NCBI GenBank assembly: GCA_017893485.1
Contig: CM030363.1
Location: 86,941,730-87,005,729, forward strand
Direction: 5' to 3'
DNA length: 64,000 bases
Source of the DNA: Hemerocallis citrina
Lineage: Eukaryota > Streptophyta > Magnoliopsida > Asparagales > Asphodelaceae
Of the stretch, positions 11,558 through 22,086 are shown piece after piece (within the stretch, counting starts at the first letter, position 1; the number at the start of each line of letters is the position of its first letter). The position numbers and the translations under genes are program-made. The notes below the pieces were generated by a model. The model worked only from the letters and a program-made list of their open reading frames with translations. It did not search any database and had not been told where the DNA came from.

Positions 11558-12512
11558 TCAGACGCCTTCCAAATCCTTGTCAGAAAAGGTAACAGGGACC
11601 CCAAGGCCCTTGGGGGGAGGATGGTTCTGCACAAAGTTCACCTCTCGAATGAAGGCTTTTCGGGAGGAGTTCGAATCTCCCTCTATTGGGCCACCGTGAA
11701 TGAGATATAGGACAGCTTCTGCTTCAAAATCCGGGGTCTCAACGTGCCGCTCAGTTTTCTTATTAGCCCCTCTAGGAGGCAGAGGAGGATCTACCATGTC
11801 TTTCCTTACTAACCTAGAAAGTTGCCCCCTCTGAATGAGGGCTTCAATCTCGTCTTTGAGGGCCCAACAATCATCCGTATCGTGGCCGTGATCCCTATGA
11901 AAGCGACACCATTTGTCTCTGTTTCTCTTCTTACCCGGTGTATTCATCTTCGGCAGTGGGGGGAGGAGCCCTTCTTTCGCGACCTCCATCAGGATGGCTG
12001 AAACACTAGGGTTAAGAGGAGTAAACTTCTCAAAACGGGGAGGAGGGCGATGCTGGCCACCGTTGTCTTTTTGGAGCTTCTTAGCTGCTTCATTTTCAGC
12101 ACCCTTCCGTTTGTTTCCCGGACATGGGCTCTTTCTGCTCAGGTGGGTGGAGGGCCTCCTCTGCCCTAATATATTTCTCGCTCCTCAGCAGGAGTTCCGA
12201 GAAGTCAAGAGGCGGCTTCCTAGCAAGAGATGCCTTCAAGTCACCGTGGTTGATGTTGTGCCAGAAAGCAGCAGAGGCTACCAGCTGGTCTAGGGAGGCG
12301 ATTGACCGGGCCTCGGTGGTGAAACACTTGACATAGTCTCTTAATCGCTCGTCCTTTCTTTGATTGAGTGCCAGCAAGGATGTACTTGTCTTTTCGGTAC
12401 GACGGCTACTCATGAAATGGGTCAGGAAGAGCCCTTCGAAATGATCGAAGGGGAAGATGGAGGCTGGGGTGAGTCGGGAATACCACTCCCTAACCATCCA
12501 CTTCAATGTTTC
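11558..12512 (-). pseudogene. gag C-terminal part of Tat copy A
   Basis: The segment 12506-12096 carries the retrotransposon gag core (REWYSRLTPASIFPFDHFEG, SLLALNQRKDERLRDYVKCF, ARSIASLDQLV). Then 11989-11558 has a nucleic-acid binding knuckle, WCRFHRDHGHDTDDC, a C-X2-H-X4-H-X4-C variant, followed by LKDEIEALIQRGQL. Both parts align with copy B gag at 20362-19266. The first third of gag is missing: homology ends at about 12512 inside the core domain, and the array of copy B follows. A frameshift separates the two parts. Confidence 0.8.
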
Positions 12513-12539
12513 TCCTGACCACAGTCAACGGGCACCTAG

Positions 12540-13480
12540 TCCTTAACCAAAAAATTTGTAAAAGCAACCCGAGGAGGGGGTTGGCACCGAGCTTGCCATT
12601 TAGTCCCGACAGGCTTGTTGAGGCGATTCCATGAAGGAGTTGGCGCCGACCTTACCGTTTGGACATAGCATGCTTGTTGAGGTGACTCCATGAGGGAGTT
12701 GGACTCCAAACTTGCTGCTTGAACCCTGCAAGCTTGGGGAGTCAATCTTGAGGTGGAAATTGGCTTCCAAACATGTTGTTTGAACCCAGCAAGCTTTTAG
12801 AGGCAACTCGAGTGAGTTGGATGTTATATTTGATGCTTGAAGGTGAACTGGTTGCAGAAGAAGCTTTTCGAACGAACTGGGCTCCAGCACCATCGCATGG
12901 AGTGAAAGAGTTGGTGGTGTGGCTCGGAAGAGGAGATGAGCACGGAGCTCATTGATGATGGTTTTCGAGGCGAGGGAGCAGCTCCAGGGGTGAGCTAGGC
13001 CCTAGATTCAATATGTTTGAGTCAAATTTTTGAGATAGCCCTGGAAAAGAGCTGGTCTTCGAACATGCTTGTTGCAAAATTTAACTAGTAGTGAGAGTAG
13101 TTTAAATGGTCATTTGGAGCCTCAAAACTGCATACTTGCAAGCTATGAGGGCAATTTCAAACCATGATTGTGAACTTCAAACTAGTTATTTCGGAGTTAT
13201 CAATGAGTCATAGGAGCAATTCCGAATGGTGAGCCACTCCGAACATGCTTATTTGCAAACGACTAAAGCGGCGTCGAACCAAGTGTTGGACTCCAAACTT
13301 ATTTTTTGAAAGTTTCAACGAGTTGTAGGAGCAATTCTAAATGGTGAGTTGCTTCGCACTTGCTTATTTACAAGCAACGAAAGCGGCGTCGAACCAAGTG
13401 TTGGACTCCAAACTTATCTTTTGAGCCTAGCAAGTTGTAGGAGCAGCCCTGGGGGACAAGCTGGATTCCGAACTTATCGT
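12540..13480. repeat. Degenerate tandem array of Tat copy B
   Basis: Units of about 55-120 bases are recognisable. Examples are the repeated GTTGGACTCCAAACTT and CCAAGTGTTGGACTCC with GCGGCGTCGAACC at about 13265 and 13385, and GGAGTTGGCNCCGA with GCTTGTTGAGG at 12560-12700. They match the monomer of the array in copy A but are shorter and more worn. No gene is visible here. The array is followed by CTAAGTGGCTGC (about 13580), which also precedes pol in copies A and C. Confidence 0.65.
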
Positions 13481-13633
13481 TTAATGAGTCACAGATGTGA
13501 CTCATGGAGATAGACATGATGCCAATGCAATGATCTTTATAAGAAAAAAGCTAAGTTTTATTGAAACAAACTAAGTGGCTGCCCTGAGGGGACGAACCGT
13601 TATTACATGCTTTGGCCATATCGCAAGCGGCGG

Positions 13634-14047
13634 TGTAACACCCAGTAATTTCATAGACATAATATATAAGTAGTATATTAAATATATATTGGATGGTAAA
13701 GTTTTAAATATTGTAAATGAATTAAAATGGTAGGTTGGTGGGCGGGGCCCATGTGAAGAAGTGAAGAAGCAACTTTGGATGCTTCCATTCTACCTGGTGA
13801 CGTGGCACCAATGATGGGGGCCCACGTGGTCTTGGTTGGCGAGAGACGGGAAGGTGAATGGAAATTGTCTCATATTGGGAATTGCACAATATAATTAAAT
13901 AATAAATAATAATGCCTATGATCAAAAATCACCAATCCGGTTAACCACCTTTTGAGAGACAACGTGGAGTGGGCAGTTGTACTAAATAATAAATAATTTG
14001 TCTGATAAATTGTATAAATTACCTGAGTTTGGGGCAGGGGCGTTACA
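13634..14047 (+). repeat. Left LTR of the TRIM-like element
   Basis: It begins TGTAACACCCAGTAATTTC and ends GGCAGGGGCGTTACA. It aligns end to end with 18245-18656, with scattered substitutions that suggest an old insertion. Confidence 0.85.
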
Positions 14048-14268
14048 AATGGTATCAGGGCCGAATTTCAATACTGAATGTGAGTACAGAGTGGTGGTTA
14101 TGCCTGAGATGGAGCTAGCAGATGTACTAGTAAGTATGCCTGAGAGGGAGCGGGGTTGGGTCAGGTTGCCCCGTAAATCCACTGAGGTGGGCTACAGGAC
14201 TGGACAACACGCAGAATCGGGGTACTGTACAGCTAGCAGAATCATGGTATGTCATTCCACATCGGTTA
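14048..14268 (+). other. Internal region of the TRIM-like element, left part
   Basis: This holds the primer binding site (TGGTATCAGGGCC from about 14050) and about 200 bases with an open frame but no recognisable domain. The solo LTR begins at 14269 after the target sequence GGTTA (14264-14268). Confidence 0.6.
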
Positions 14269-17200
14269 TGTAGCGCCCTGAATTCCTAACATAGGAACTC
14301 GTGACACTCTTCCAGGATCTTCCTTCAAATGAGTCACAATACAACAAAAATCACAGGAAATTAAAAACTTTTATTACATTAAGTTGGTATTACAATGTCC
14401 AATGATTACAACATTTACAATAAATTGTTACAACAAGAATGTACAATAAAATTTGGACAGTAACTTTCACTTGAATGCTTTCCCCCGCTTCGCCTTTACC
14501 CGCGCTCCCAACTAGGTGGTCCTGCACTGATAACTGTGGGTATGTCAGTTGGTTACAACTAACGAAATGTTATACCCGGCTATCCTCTCTATGCCAGAAT
14601 ATAACGATTCCAATCTTAACAACCACAAACAAAAATTTGATGTAAAGGAAAAGGTGATGTAAAACAAGTGTCGGTGTATGCCATGGCATAAACTAATGCA
14701 CAAACGATGAATGCACATGATGCACTTACTCTAATTCAATTCATTTGTGAACGTATGCAACTCATGCTAGATACTTTCCCAAAATCAACTTCGATGAAAA
14801 CGTATGCATCCTATACTACATACTTTCCAAAGAGTTCGTATCTCCTGATTGTAGGGCTCGATCCCTCGTCATGCATCCTAACCTTGTGCTCTATCCTGTT
14901 TCTGTTTCCAGTGATGGTGAGGCTACAGGCCCCCTGGTGTAACCGCCAGATCACTGCTATCTATAGTTGTGTCCATCTTATTAGTTTTATCCACTATGCC
15001 CGGGATTTCCAGTCGCAGCTGCCTGCCGTACCGACTGTTCTCAAAAAAAAATATTGTTGTATTATGTCTCCCCGGAACCTCACCAAAAGCTGAAGTATGG
15101 GCACAAAGGCTCACCGTGAGTAATTAGAGCAATTCCCGATAGAGCTTAGCTCACTGGGATATCGTCTAACTCCCCTGCCCGCAATGATCAACAAAGGACC
15201 CGACGGATATAAGGTTTCCCCAACTCCGCATCAACTCTCCTTATACTAGAACTGAACTTGCAGTCGGGACAACGTCAACACTCCAAACCTCCCTAAAGGT
15301 TGTTACGGATCATAAAGACATTTCTGCCGAGACAGTGGAGTCCCCAACGGAGGGCCACAAACCTCCTTACTGGTGCATGCTCCGGGTCCCTATCTGCATT
15401 AAACGAACCTAAGGTTCGGTCAGGGGTGATGGCACCATGCGCCCCCCTGACAGGACGAACACCCTCACTAGTGTCTGTCCTTACATTCAACCAAGACTCG
15501 ATCTAATCCTACCAAACTATCAACCTACCCTACCCCAAGACTAAGGAATAAGGTTAAGAATTCACTGTTGGTTCTATCAACTGATTACGCAAACTATCCC
15601 TCTAGCCACACTCTGATTTTTCTTCCATTTCCTCATATCATCCATCATCGAGTTAGGTGATAAAATCCACTATTTCCAAAACCTTGACTCAAATAAACAA
15701 GTTGATTGCCATGATCGACTAATTCAAATCCATTTGTAGACTCTCCTCAATTTGTTACCTTTATCAATAATGGGCCTCAATCGTTTCACACTAGGACTTA
15801 CCTATCCCTCTAGTTCGGCCCATACTTGGCACGAACCCACGGCAAATCGTCCCCATCGATTGCTGCGACTACATCGACGCTTGGAGTTGATTACAACTTC
15901 GGCCCGACCCACCAAAATAGCTTTCTGTTAAAACTTACCGCTCCACAAACCTTGGCATGTGGTAGCTCCAAACACATCCCATGGAATCCATCCATGTACA
16001 ACAAGTCCGTCGGTGCACGAGTCAATCCCTCCAGTGCATTCGATGTGACCTCTATCCATCTAGAGTTGTTAATCAAGACTTATCTTAGGGTTCCGACTTA
16101 ACCAATGTATCCCAACAAGGTACACTCCACTGGGAGTAAGTTCCAACCCACAAATACCCAAAATGGGGTTCTAAGATTCCTAAAAACGAAAATTCAAGTT
16201 ACCAAACAGCAAGCACACAATTAGCGTTCATGCCAAAAAACGGAGTCACTCCCGGTCCCGTTCCCCTGAGAAAACGTGATCAGGCGCTCCCCGTGCTTCT
16301 ACTCGAGGTAGACAGCAAGAACAACCATGCGATGGGCATGAACATCATCCCAAAGTGGTCTACGACTATACCCCAACATCCTATTCAATTTCACTTTGAA
16401 ACAATGAACAACGTTCATCCATTTGGGGTCTTCAAGCCACTAAGAGCTACTTCCTTGCAAGAAACATTAGATCACCTAAGTCCTAACTCATACTTATATC
16501 CATAATAAGTTTCTTGACCTCAAATACAACTCTAAGATAGTAGGATATAAGTTCAAACTTGTTTCTATGAACTTGGTACAAACCAGTGAGTTCTATGTCT
16601 CACTGTGTTTCTGTCCTCACTTACAAAATTCATATAAAATCGAATACTTGTCCAAATCAGAATTAATTTACCATTCCAGAAAGGTCTCAGTTTCTACCAC
16701 AAATTCTTAGTTATAAGTATATTCAGATGAGGTCGTCTAGACACTCTTATGGGTCCATCTTTAACAACTGTACAGTCTTCCAAAACAGCAGGTCAGATCA
16801 ACCATGTCTAGGGATAAAATCCGATTAAAATAGTAAAAAGTGTCAAATCATCATGAAATTTTAGAATCTATTTCCTGACATATGATGTTACAACATACTC
16901 AAAAATCAAGGGATTCCATCAAGTAAATCTCCAAATATGTCTCTTTGATTATCATCTAAAAATAGAGCAGAATCAACAGTGGTTCTGCACACTAAGATAT
17001 CTAGTTCATCTTTCATGATTTAATTGACCTAGCTACAGTGGTCCAAATCTCATGAAATTTGAAATGTAGGTCTTAGATACACCCAATAACAACATACAAA
17101 AATTTCATATCAATCCCTCATTCATGCAGTGAGTTCCAAGTCAAACTTTCCCTCACAGTAACTATAAAAACTGCCTATTTTTATTCTGACCAGCATGCAT

Positions 17201-18168
17201 GTTTGTATTTTATTTGAATAGCAAAAAAAATCATAAAAATTCAAAAAAATTACTGAAGGTATATGACACCTATAGGATCATCCTATAAATATTTAATATC
17301 AAAATAACAAGTATAGTTCATGCAATGAGCTACGAACTAACACCCAAAATTCAGTCCTTTAATAGCATTTTTCTGGTTTAGACTACTTAACACAAAAAGT
17401 GGTCTAAGTTCATTCCTATAGCATGCATGTCACTTTTTTCAGTCATAAAACAACATTACAAACATCCAAGAACAACATATCAAAAGATTGGAAACACCCA
17501 CCTTGTATTTTGTTAGTTCTTGCTTGAGAATGTCCTCTTTCTTGTTCCTTCTTGATCCTTGGTTGCTATCCTTGCCTGAGCTCCTTGTTCTTCCTCTCCT
17601 TGGCTTCCTTTCCTCTTCTTCTCTTCAAATCAGTACCTAAGTTAAGAGGAGTGAGTTTTGAAGCTTTGGGAAGAAAGTGGAAGGAGGAAATATTGTGAAG
17701 GAGAATGGAGGATTGAAGATGGGTTTTAATGAGATGAGAAGAGAGACCAAGGGAGAGAGAGGCCGGATTTGGCTCATGGGGAAGAGAGGGAGGGGTCTAA
17801 TCAAGTAGGGTATTGGCTTATGTGGGTGGTGATGGGATGTAGTAGGTTTGTAGCTCAATATGGTGTCTCCTTGCACAAACCCTAACCCTAAACTCATGTT
17901 CTCTTTTTTTTCCCTCCATGGTGTGGCAGGTTTTAGGCTTGACCCACTTGGGTTGGGTCCAAGTGTTAGAGTTTTTGCTCGGTTTCATTCGGCTTACACA
18001 ATTTCGACTCAACATGCACATATCTTTAAGTATATACGTATGTCCGTATGCAATAAGTAGACTAATTGTGACAAACAATTGCTTTAAATCCAAAAATAGC
18101 ACTATTGTAATGACTACTAGCGCTCGTCTGTTCACAAGACGCATTCGTCAAAAATCAGGGTTGTTACA
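14269..18168 (-). mobile_element. Solo LTR (3.9 kb), Tekay/Del-like
   Basis: The block begins TGTAGCGCCCTGAA and ends GGGTTGTTACA. Both sides carry GGTTA (14264-14268 and 18169-18173), a perfect 5-bp target duplication. There is no internal region, so it is a solo LTR left by LTR-LTR recombination. The minus strand is the likely sense: it then starts TGTAACAACCCTG like the other gypsy LTRs, has a CT-rich leader (about 17830-17640) and an AATAAAAG motif near its 3' end (about 14365). Open frames inside (for example 14707-15093 and 16230-16505) have no family resemblance and are not taken as genes. Confidence 0.85.
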
Positions 18169-18244
18169 GGTTAGAAATGAGATCCTGCCCTAGGTTGTGC
18201 ATGCCCCGTACTCAGCGAGGACGCTGATTTCTAGGAGGGATGTA

Positions 18245-18656
18245 TGTAATACCACGTAATTTCAGAGTAATATATAAGTAGTATACTAAATATATATTGG
18301 ATGGAAAAGTTGTAAATATTGTAAATGAATTAAAATGGTAGGTTGGTGGGCGGGGCCCACGTGAAGAAGTGAAGAAGCAACTTTGGCTGCTTCCGTTCTA
18401 CCTGGTGACGTGGCACCAATGATGGGGGGCCCACATGGTCTTGGTTGGCTAGAGACGGGAAGGTGAATGGAAATTGTCCCATATCGAGAATTGCACAATA
18501 TAATTAAATAATAAATAATAATGTCTATGATCAAAAGTCACCAATCCGGTTAACCACCTTTTGAGAGGCAGCCTGTGGTGGGCAGTTGTACTAAATAATA
18601 AATAATTTGTTTGATAAATTGTATAAATTTTCTGAGTTTGGGGCATGGGCGTTATA
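18245..18656 (+). repeat. Right LTR of the TRIM-like element
   Basis: It begins TGTAATACCACGTAATTTC and ends GGGCATGGGCGTTATA. It is the direct copy of 13634-14047. The purine tract lies just upstream at about 18232-18244, and the flanking GGTGG at 18657-18661 matches the left flank except for one base. Confidence 0.85.
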
Positions 18657-18661
18657 GGTGG

Positions 18662-19265
18662 CCTTATTAAAAACTGAAAACCTACTTCTACGAGATGGTG
18701 TTAGGCACCCTCGTGGTACTTCATTTGATGTTTTGTATTCCAAGTCTGCCTTCCCAGGAGAGGGGAATCTTCTTGAGTTGACTGTTCCATTGGGGGAGCT
18801 CTAATGCTTCAAGTAGGAGAACCGAGCCCCCATTGTAGTTATGTAGAACCTCCGAGCTGCCTCTTGGTTCTATTTGACTTCCCTCAGTCCTGCTAAGGTC
18901 GGGAGATTCATTTTCATGTAAAAGGCTAAGGGTACGGCATGGAGTACTGCTCAGCGTGGTCGGCCCACAATGACATTGTAAGCGGCATTCACATTGACGA
19001 CAATGAAGTACATTGCCTCTGTGCGGATTGTCAGTGCTTTTCCTGCAGTCACATCAAGAGTGAATATTCCTTCGATTGAGACTGGAACCCCAGAGAACCC
19101 GTGGAGTGTGTATTCGGCTGGCTTGAGATGATCTCAAGAAAGCTTGAGGCCTTGGAAGGCTTCCAGGAAGAGGATATTGACGAAACTGCCATTTTCGACC
19201 AGGATCTGGCGCACTTCGTGGTTGACCATGCTGAAACTGATGATGAGGTCATCATAGTGGGGCGT
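18662..19265 (-). pseudogene. Tat copy B: pol 3' end joined to protease segment
   Basis: Bases 18662 to about 18786 match the last codons of Tat pol (compare the 7834-7930 side of copy A, with the shared CCTCGTGGTACTTCAT motif). From about 18787 the sequence instead matches the protease region of copy A (11080-11430), and it then runs into gag. All of RT, both RNase H domains and most of integrase, about 3.2 kb by comparison with copy A, are missing at this junction. Nothing functional remains. Confidence 0.7.
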
Positions 19266-21163
19266 TCAAATGCCTTCTAGATCTCTGTCTGAGAACGTCA
19301 TCGGAATCCCGAGGCTTTTGGGCGGTGGGAGGTTCTGTACTGAATTAACTTCTCGGATGAAAGCCTTTCGGGAGGAGTTTGTTTCTCTCCCCATAAGCCC
19401 TCCATGGATAGAATAGAGGACTGCTCCTGGCTCCGAGTCTTGGCACTCAGAGGGCTTCTTGACCCGCTTGTTAGCTCCCCGGGGTGGAGGAGGATCGGCT
19501 CTGTCTTTTCTGATGAACTTGGCTAGGTACCCCCGCTGTATGAGTTCTTCGACCTCCTTCTTGAGAGCCCGACAATCATCTGTGTCGTGGCCATGATTCT
19601 TATGGAAGTGGCACCACTTATCTCTGTTTCTCCTCTTCGCTGGGGTATTCATTCTACGGGGAACACGGAGTAGTCCTTCCTTGTCTACCTTCATGAGAAC
19701 TGTTGATATACTGGCATTGAAGGGAGTGAACTTCTTAAAACGAGGAGTAGGACGGCGCTGACCATTATTGTCTTTCAAAAATTTCTTGGGACTTTCTTCA
19801 TCTGCACCCTTTCGTTTGTTCCCGGATGGGGGCTCCTTCTAATCATGGGGATGCAGGGCCTCTTCAGCCTGTATGTACTCCTCATTCCTCAGCAAGAGTT
19901 CTGAGAAGTTCCGAGGAGGCTTCTTAGCAAGGGATGCCTTTAGGTCGGCATGGTTGATGTTGGCCTGAATGCTATAGAAGCTACTGATTGGTCGAGAGAG
20001 GCAATAGACCGAGCTTCAGTGGTAAAGCGCTGAACATAATCTCTTAGGCGTTCACCTTTTCTTTGTCTGAGGGCTAGCAAGGATGCACTTATTTTCTCAG
20101 CTCGGCGACTGTTAACAAAGTGAGTGAGGAAGAGCTCCTCAAACTGGTCAAATGAGAAGATGGAGGCTGGGGATAAATGTGAGTACCATTCTCTCATTGG
20201 TCCCTTCAACGGTGCTAGGAAGGCCTTGCAGAGAAGTGCATCTGAGACTTGATGGATCATCATGAAGGTTTTAAAACTCTCAATATGATCAGCCGGGTCA
20301 GACTCCCCATTGTAGGATTCAAAATACAGCGGCTTGAAGGTTTTGGGGACACGAGCTTCCATGATGGCACTGGAGAATGGGGGTCTACTCGGGTGGAAGT
20401 TCTTGGTCTATTGACCATCTTTGGGGTTGATCTTGTTGAGGAACCTCTCCATTTCTCAAAGGCGGTAGTGAACCAAGTCGTCCCTTTGGTCGGATCTAGT
20501 CGACACTCGGGACCCTCCTTAATGAGTGGTGGCATGGCGAAGGCTGTGCGCTTGTCGTTCGTGATTTGGGGTGATGTTAAGGGCTCGCCGGATGTCATCT
20601 TTGAAATTTCGGAACTCTACCTGGGTGACCGGTGCCCCTCCATCATGGTGAACCCTTGGTGGTGATCAGCTCACAACGGTGTGGCTCCTTCGCTGACAAA
20701 GGGGAGAAGACCCCCTTTGCCCCTAAGGGAAGTGGGCCTTCGGGATCTCTGCTTTTGGGGAGAATGACCCCTCTGACTTTTTGAAAATCTGGATGAGGGA
20801 CCTTTTCACGGGATCATCTCTCATTCAAGCAGGTTCGGAGGTCGATACCTTATTGGCGGTTGACGATGATTTGGCGGATGTCTCTTGACCCTCGAGGACC
20901 TTGCGAGGCCATCGAGTCGGTGGAAGGATTTTGGAGCGAGACATGGCCATGGAGAGGATGTTGTTCTTGACGACTTTGATAGAAGCCCCCCAGCATAGCC
21001 CCTCTGGACATGGGGCGAGCCTGTTGGGGAGGCGGCTGTTCCGATTGAGGCTGCTGAACTTGTCGATCTTGCCGAGGGGGAACATCCTCAATTGGAGGAG
21101 GAGGAAGAAGAGGGGTGGCTCTTCAGCTTGACGCGCCACCTTCCATTTTTCCTTCGGAGCCAT
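19266..21163 (-). pseudogene. gag of Tat copy B
   Basis: The gag start is ATG at 21163 (MAPKEKWK), about 70 bases inside the 5' LTR end, and copy C has MPPKGK at the same place. The gag core is at 20362-19940 (PLYFESYNGESDPADHIESF, LLALRQRKGERLRDYVQRF, ARSIASLDQSV). The knuckle WCHFHKNHGHDTDDC is in 19778-19266 and ends in PMTFSDRDLEGI. Frames change around 20825, 20260 and 19940, so the polyprotein is broken. Gag would package element RNA in cytoplasmic particles. This is the most complete gag of the three Tat copies. Confidence 0.8.
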
Positions 21164-21207
21164 GGCTAAAAACTTCTTTTACGGCGAGTATGGTCAGATT
21201 GCTTTTT

Positions 21208-21232
21208 TCGATTCCCACAGATGGTGCCAGTA
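21208..21232 (-). promoter_or_regulatory. Primer binding site region of Tat copy B
   Basis: Directly after the LTR end the minus strand reads CTGGCACCATCTGTGGGAA. Copy C has a related AGCGCCGTCTGTGGGAA at 57170-57189. Position and conservation support a tRNA primer site, but the tRNA was not identified with certainty. Confidence 0.6.
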
Positions 21233-21477
21233 TGTTGCTGCTAATTTTGGTGTGTGAGCAAACATATGATTTGTGAATTCTTCAAGAACCAATAAAAGCT
21301 AACCCGTTTACCACTTGCCGATGTTGACCATTCTCAATGCTGTTGCTGACGTGCAAAAAGTTCGAAACACTAGGATTGGTCTCGGCGACGAACCCTCCGA
21401 TGCTCAAGTTAGTAATCTGAAAGATTATGAAAGAGTTTTTGTGTAGAAAAATAATGATTACCTGTTTCTGGTGGAGG

Positions 21478-21713
21478 TAGGGTTGTCATTCGGGTCGAAC
21501 GAGCTGGGCCGGGCCAGACTCGCCCGGGTTGGATGTTGACTTGGGCGGGTTCGGGCCAGGTTGGTGGCTTAACCAGGCTTGGCCAGGCCGGGTTGAAAAG
21601 TGAAAATGGCGACCCGCCCAACCCGTGAACCCTTTCGGGTCCAACCCGGGTCGGGTCGGGTCGGGTTGGTTCGCGGGTTGGCCTGTTTAGATAGGATTTT
21701 TTTAAAACTTAAA

Positions 21714-21745
<32 letters not shown>

Positions 21746-22050
21746 CATTAAAAATTGTAATAATCATAATAAGATTGAAAGAGTGAAATTGCCAAAAAAT
21801 ATTGAAATATTATTCATATGATTTTAAGTTATACAAGTTTCACAATTTCTAATGAAATAAAGAATTCAATTCAAAAATTTGTTTTATACACTAACATATT
21901 TCTTATGTACAATGTCAATTTATTTTAATTTTTCTAATTTGAAATAACAAGCACAGATATAATACAATTTTTTTATCTATTTACAATTGTCTTCAAGTTG
22001 ATGGCCTTGAATTTGTTGTTGTTAGTCTTGAATTCTTCATTTTGGTTGCT

Positions 22051-22086
<36 letters not shown>

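Larger units (their letters stand above)
4812..12515 (-). mobile_element. Tat-lineage gypsy element, copy A (both ends lost)
   Basis: Minus-strand coding order is gag C-terminal part (about 12512-11558), protease, reverse transcriptase, RNase H, a second archaeal-type RNase H and integrase (ending 7834). The dual RNase H places it in the Tat lineage. An antisense accessory gene (4812-6162) and a tandem array (6364-7640) occupy the 3' side. Its 3' LTR is out of the window beyond the long LTR inserted at 4811. Its 5' LTR and the first part of gag are missing because gag homology stops near 12512 and is followed directly by the array of copy B. Confidence 0.8.
13634..18656 (+). mobile_element. 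TRIM-like short LTR retrotransposon, disrupted by a solo LTR
   Basis: Two direct LTRs of about 413 bases (13634-14047 and 18245-18656) flank a short internal region. The left LTR is followed by AATGGTATCAGGGCC, a good match to the tRNA-Met type primer binding site. The right LTR is preceded by a purine tract, AGGAGGGATG. Flanking 5-bp sequences are GGCGG (13629-13633) and GGTGG (18657-18661), a target duplication with one change. Without the solo LTR nested at 14269-18168 the internal region is only about 290 bases, so the element was about 1.1 kb with no coding capacity. The right LTR ends TATA instead of TACA, a probable point change. Confidence 0.8.

Noticed and set aside
14707..16505. Host genes within the 3.9-kb solo LTR
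   Set aside because: Open frames there show no domain, lie wholly between duplicated GGTTA sites and are AT-rich LTR sequence.
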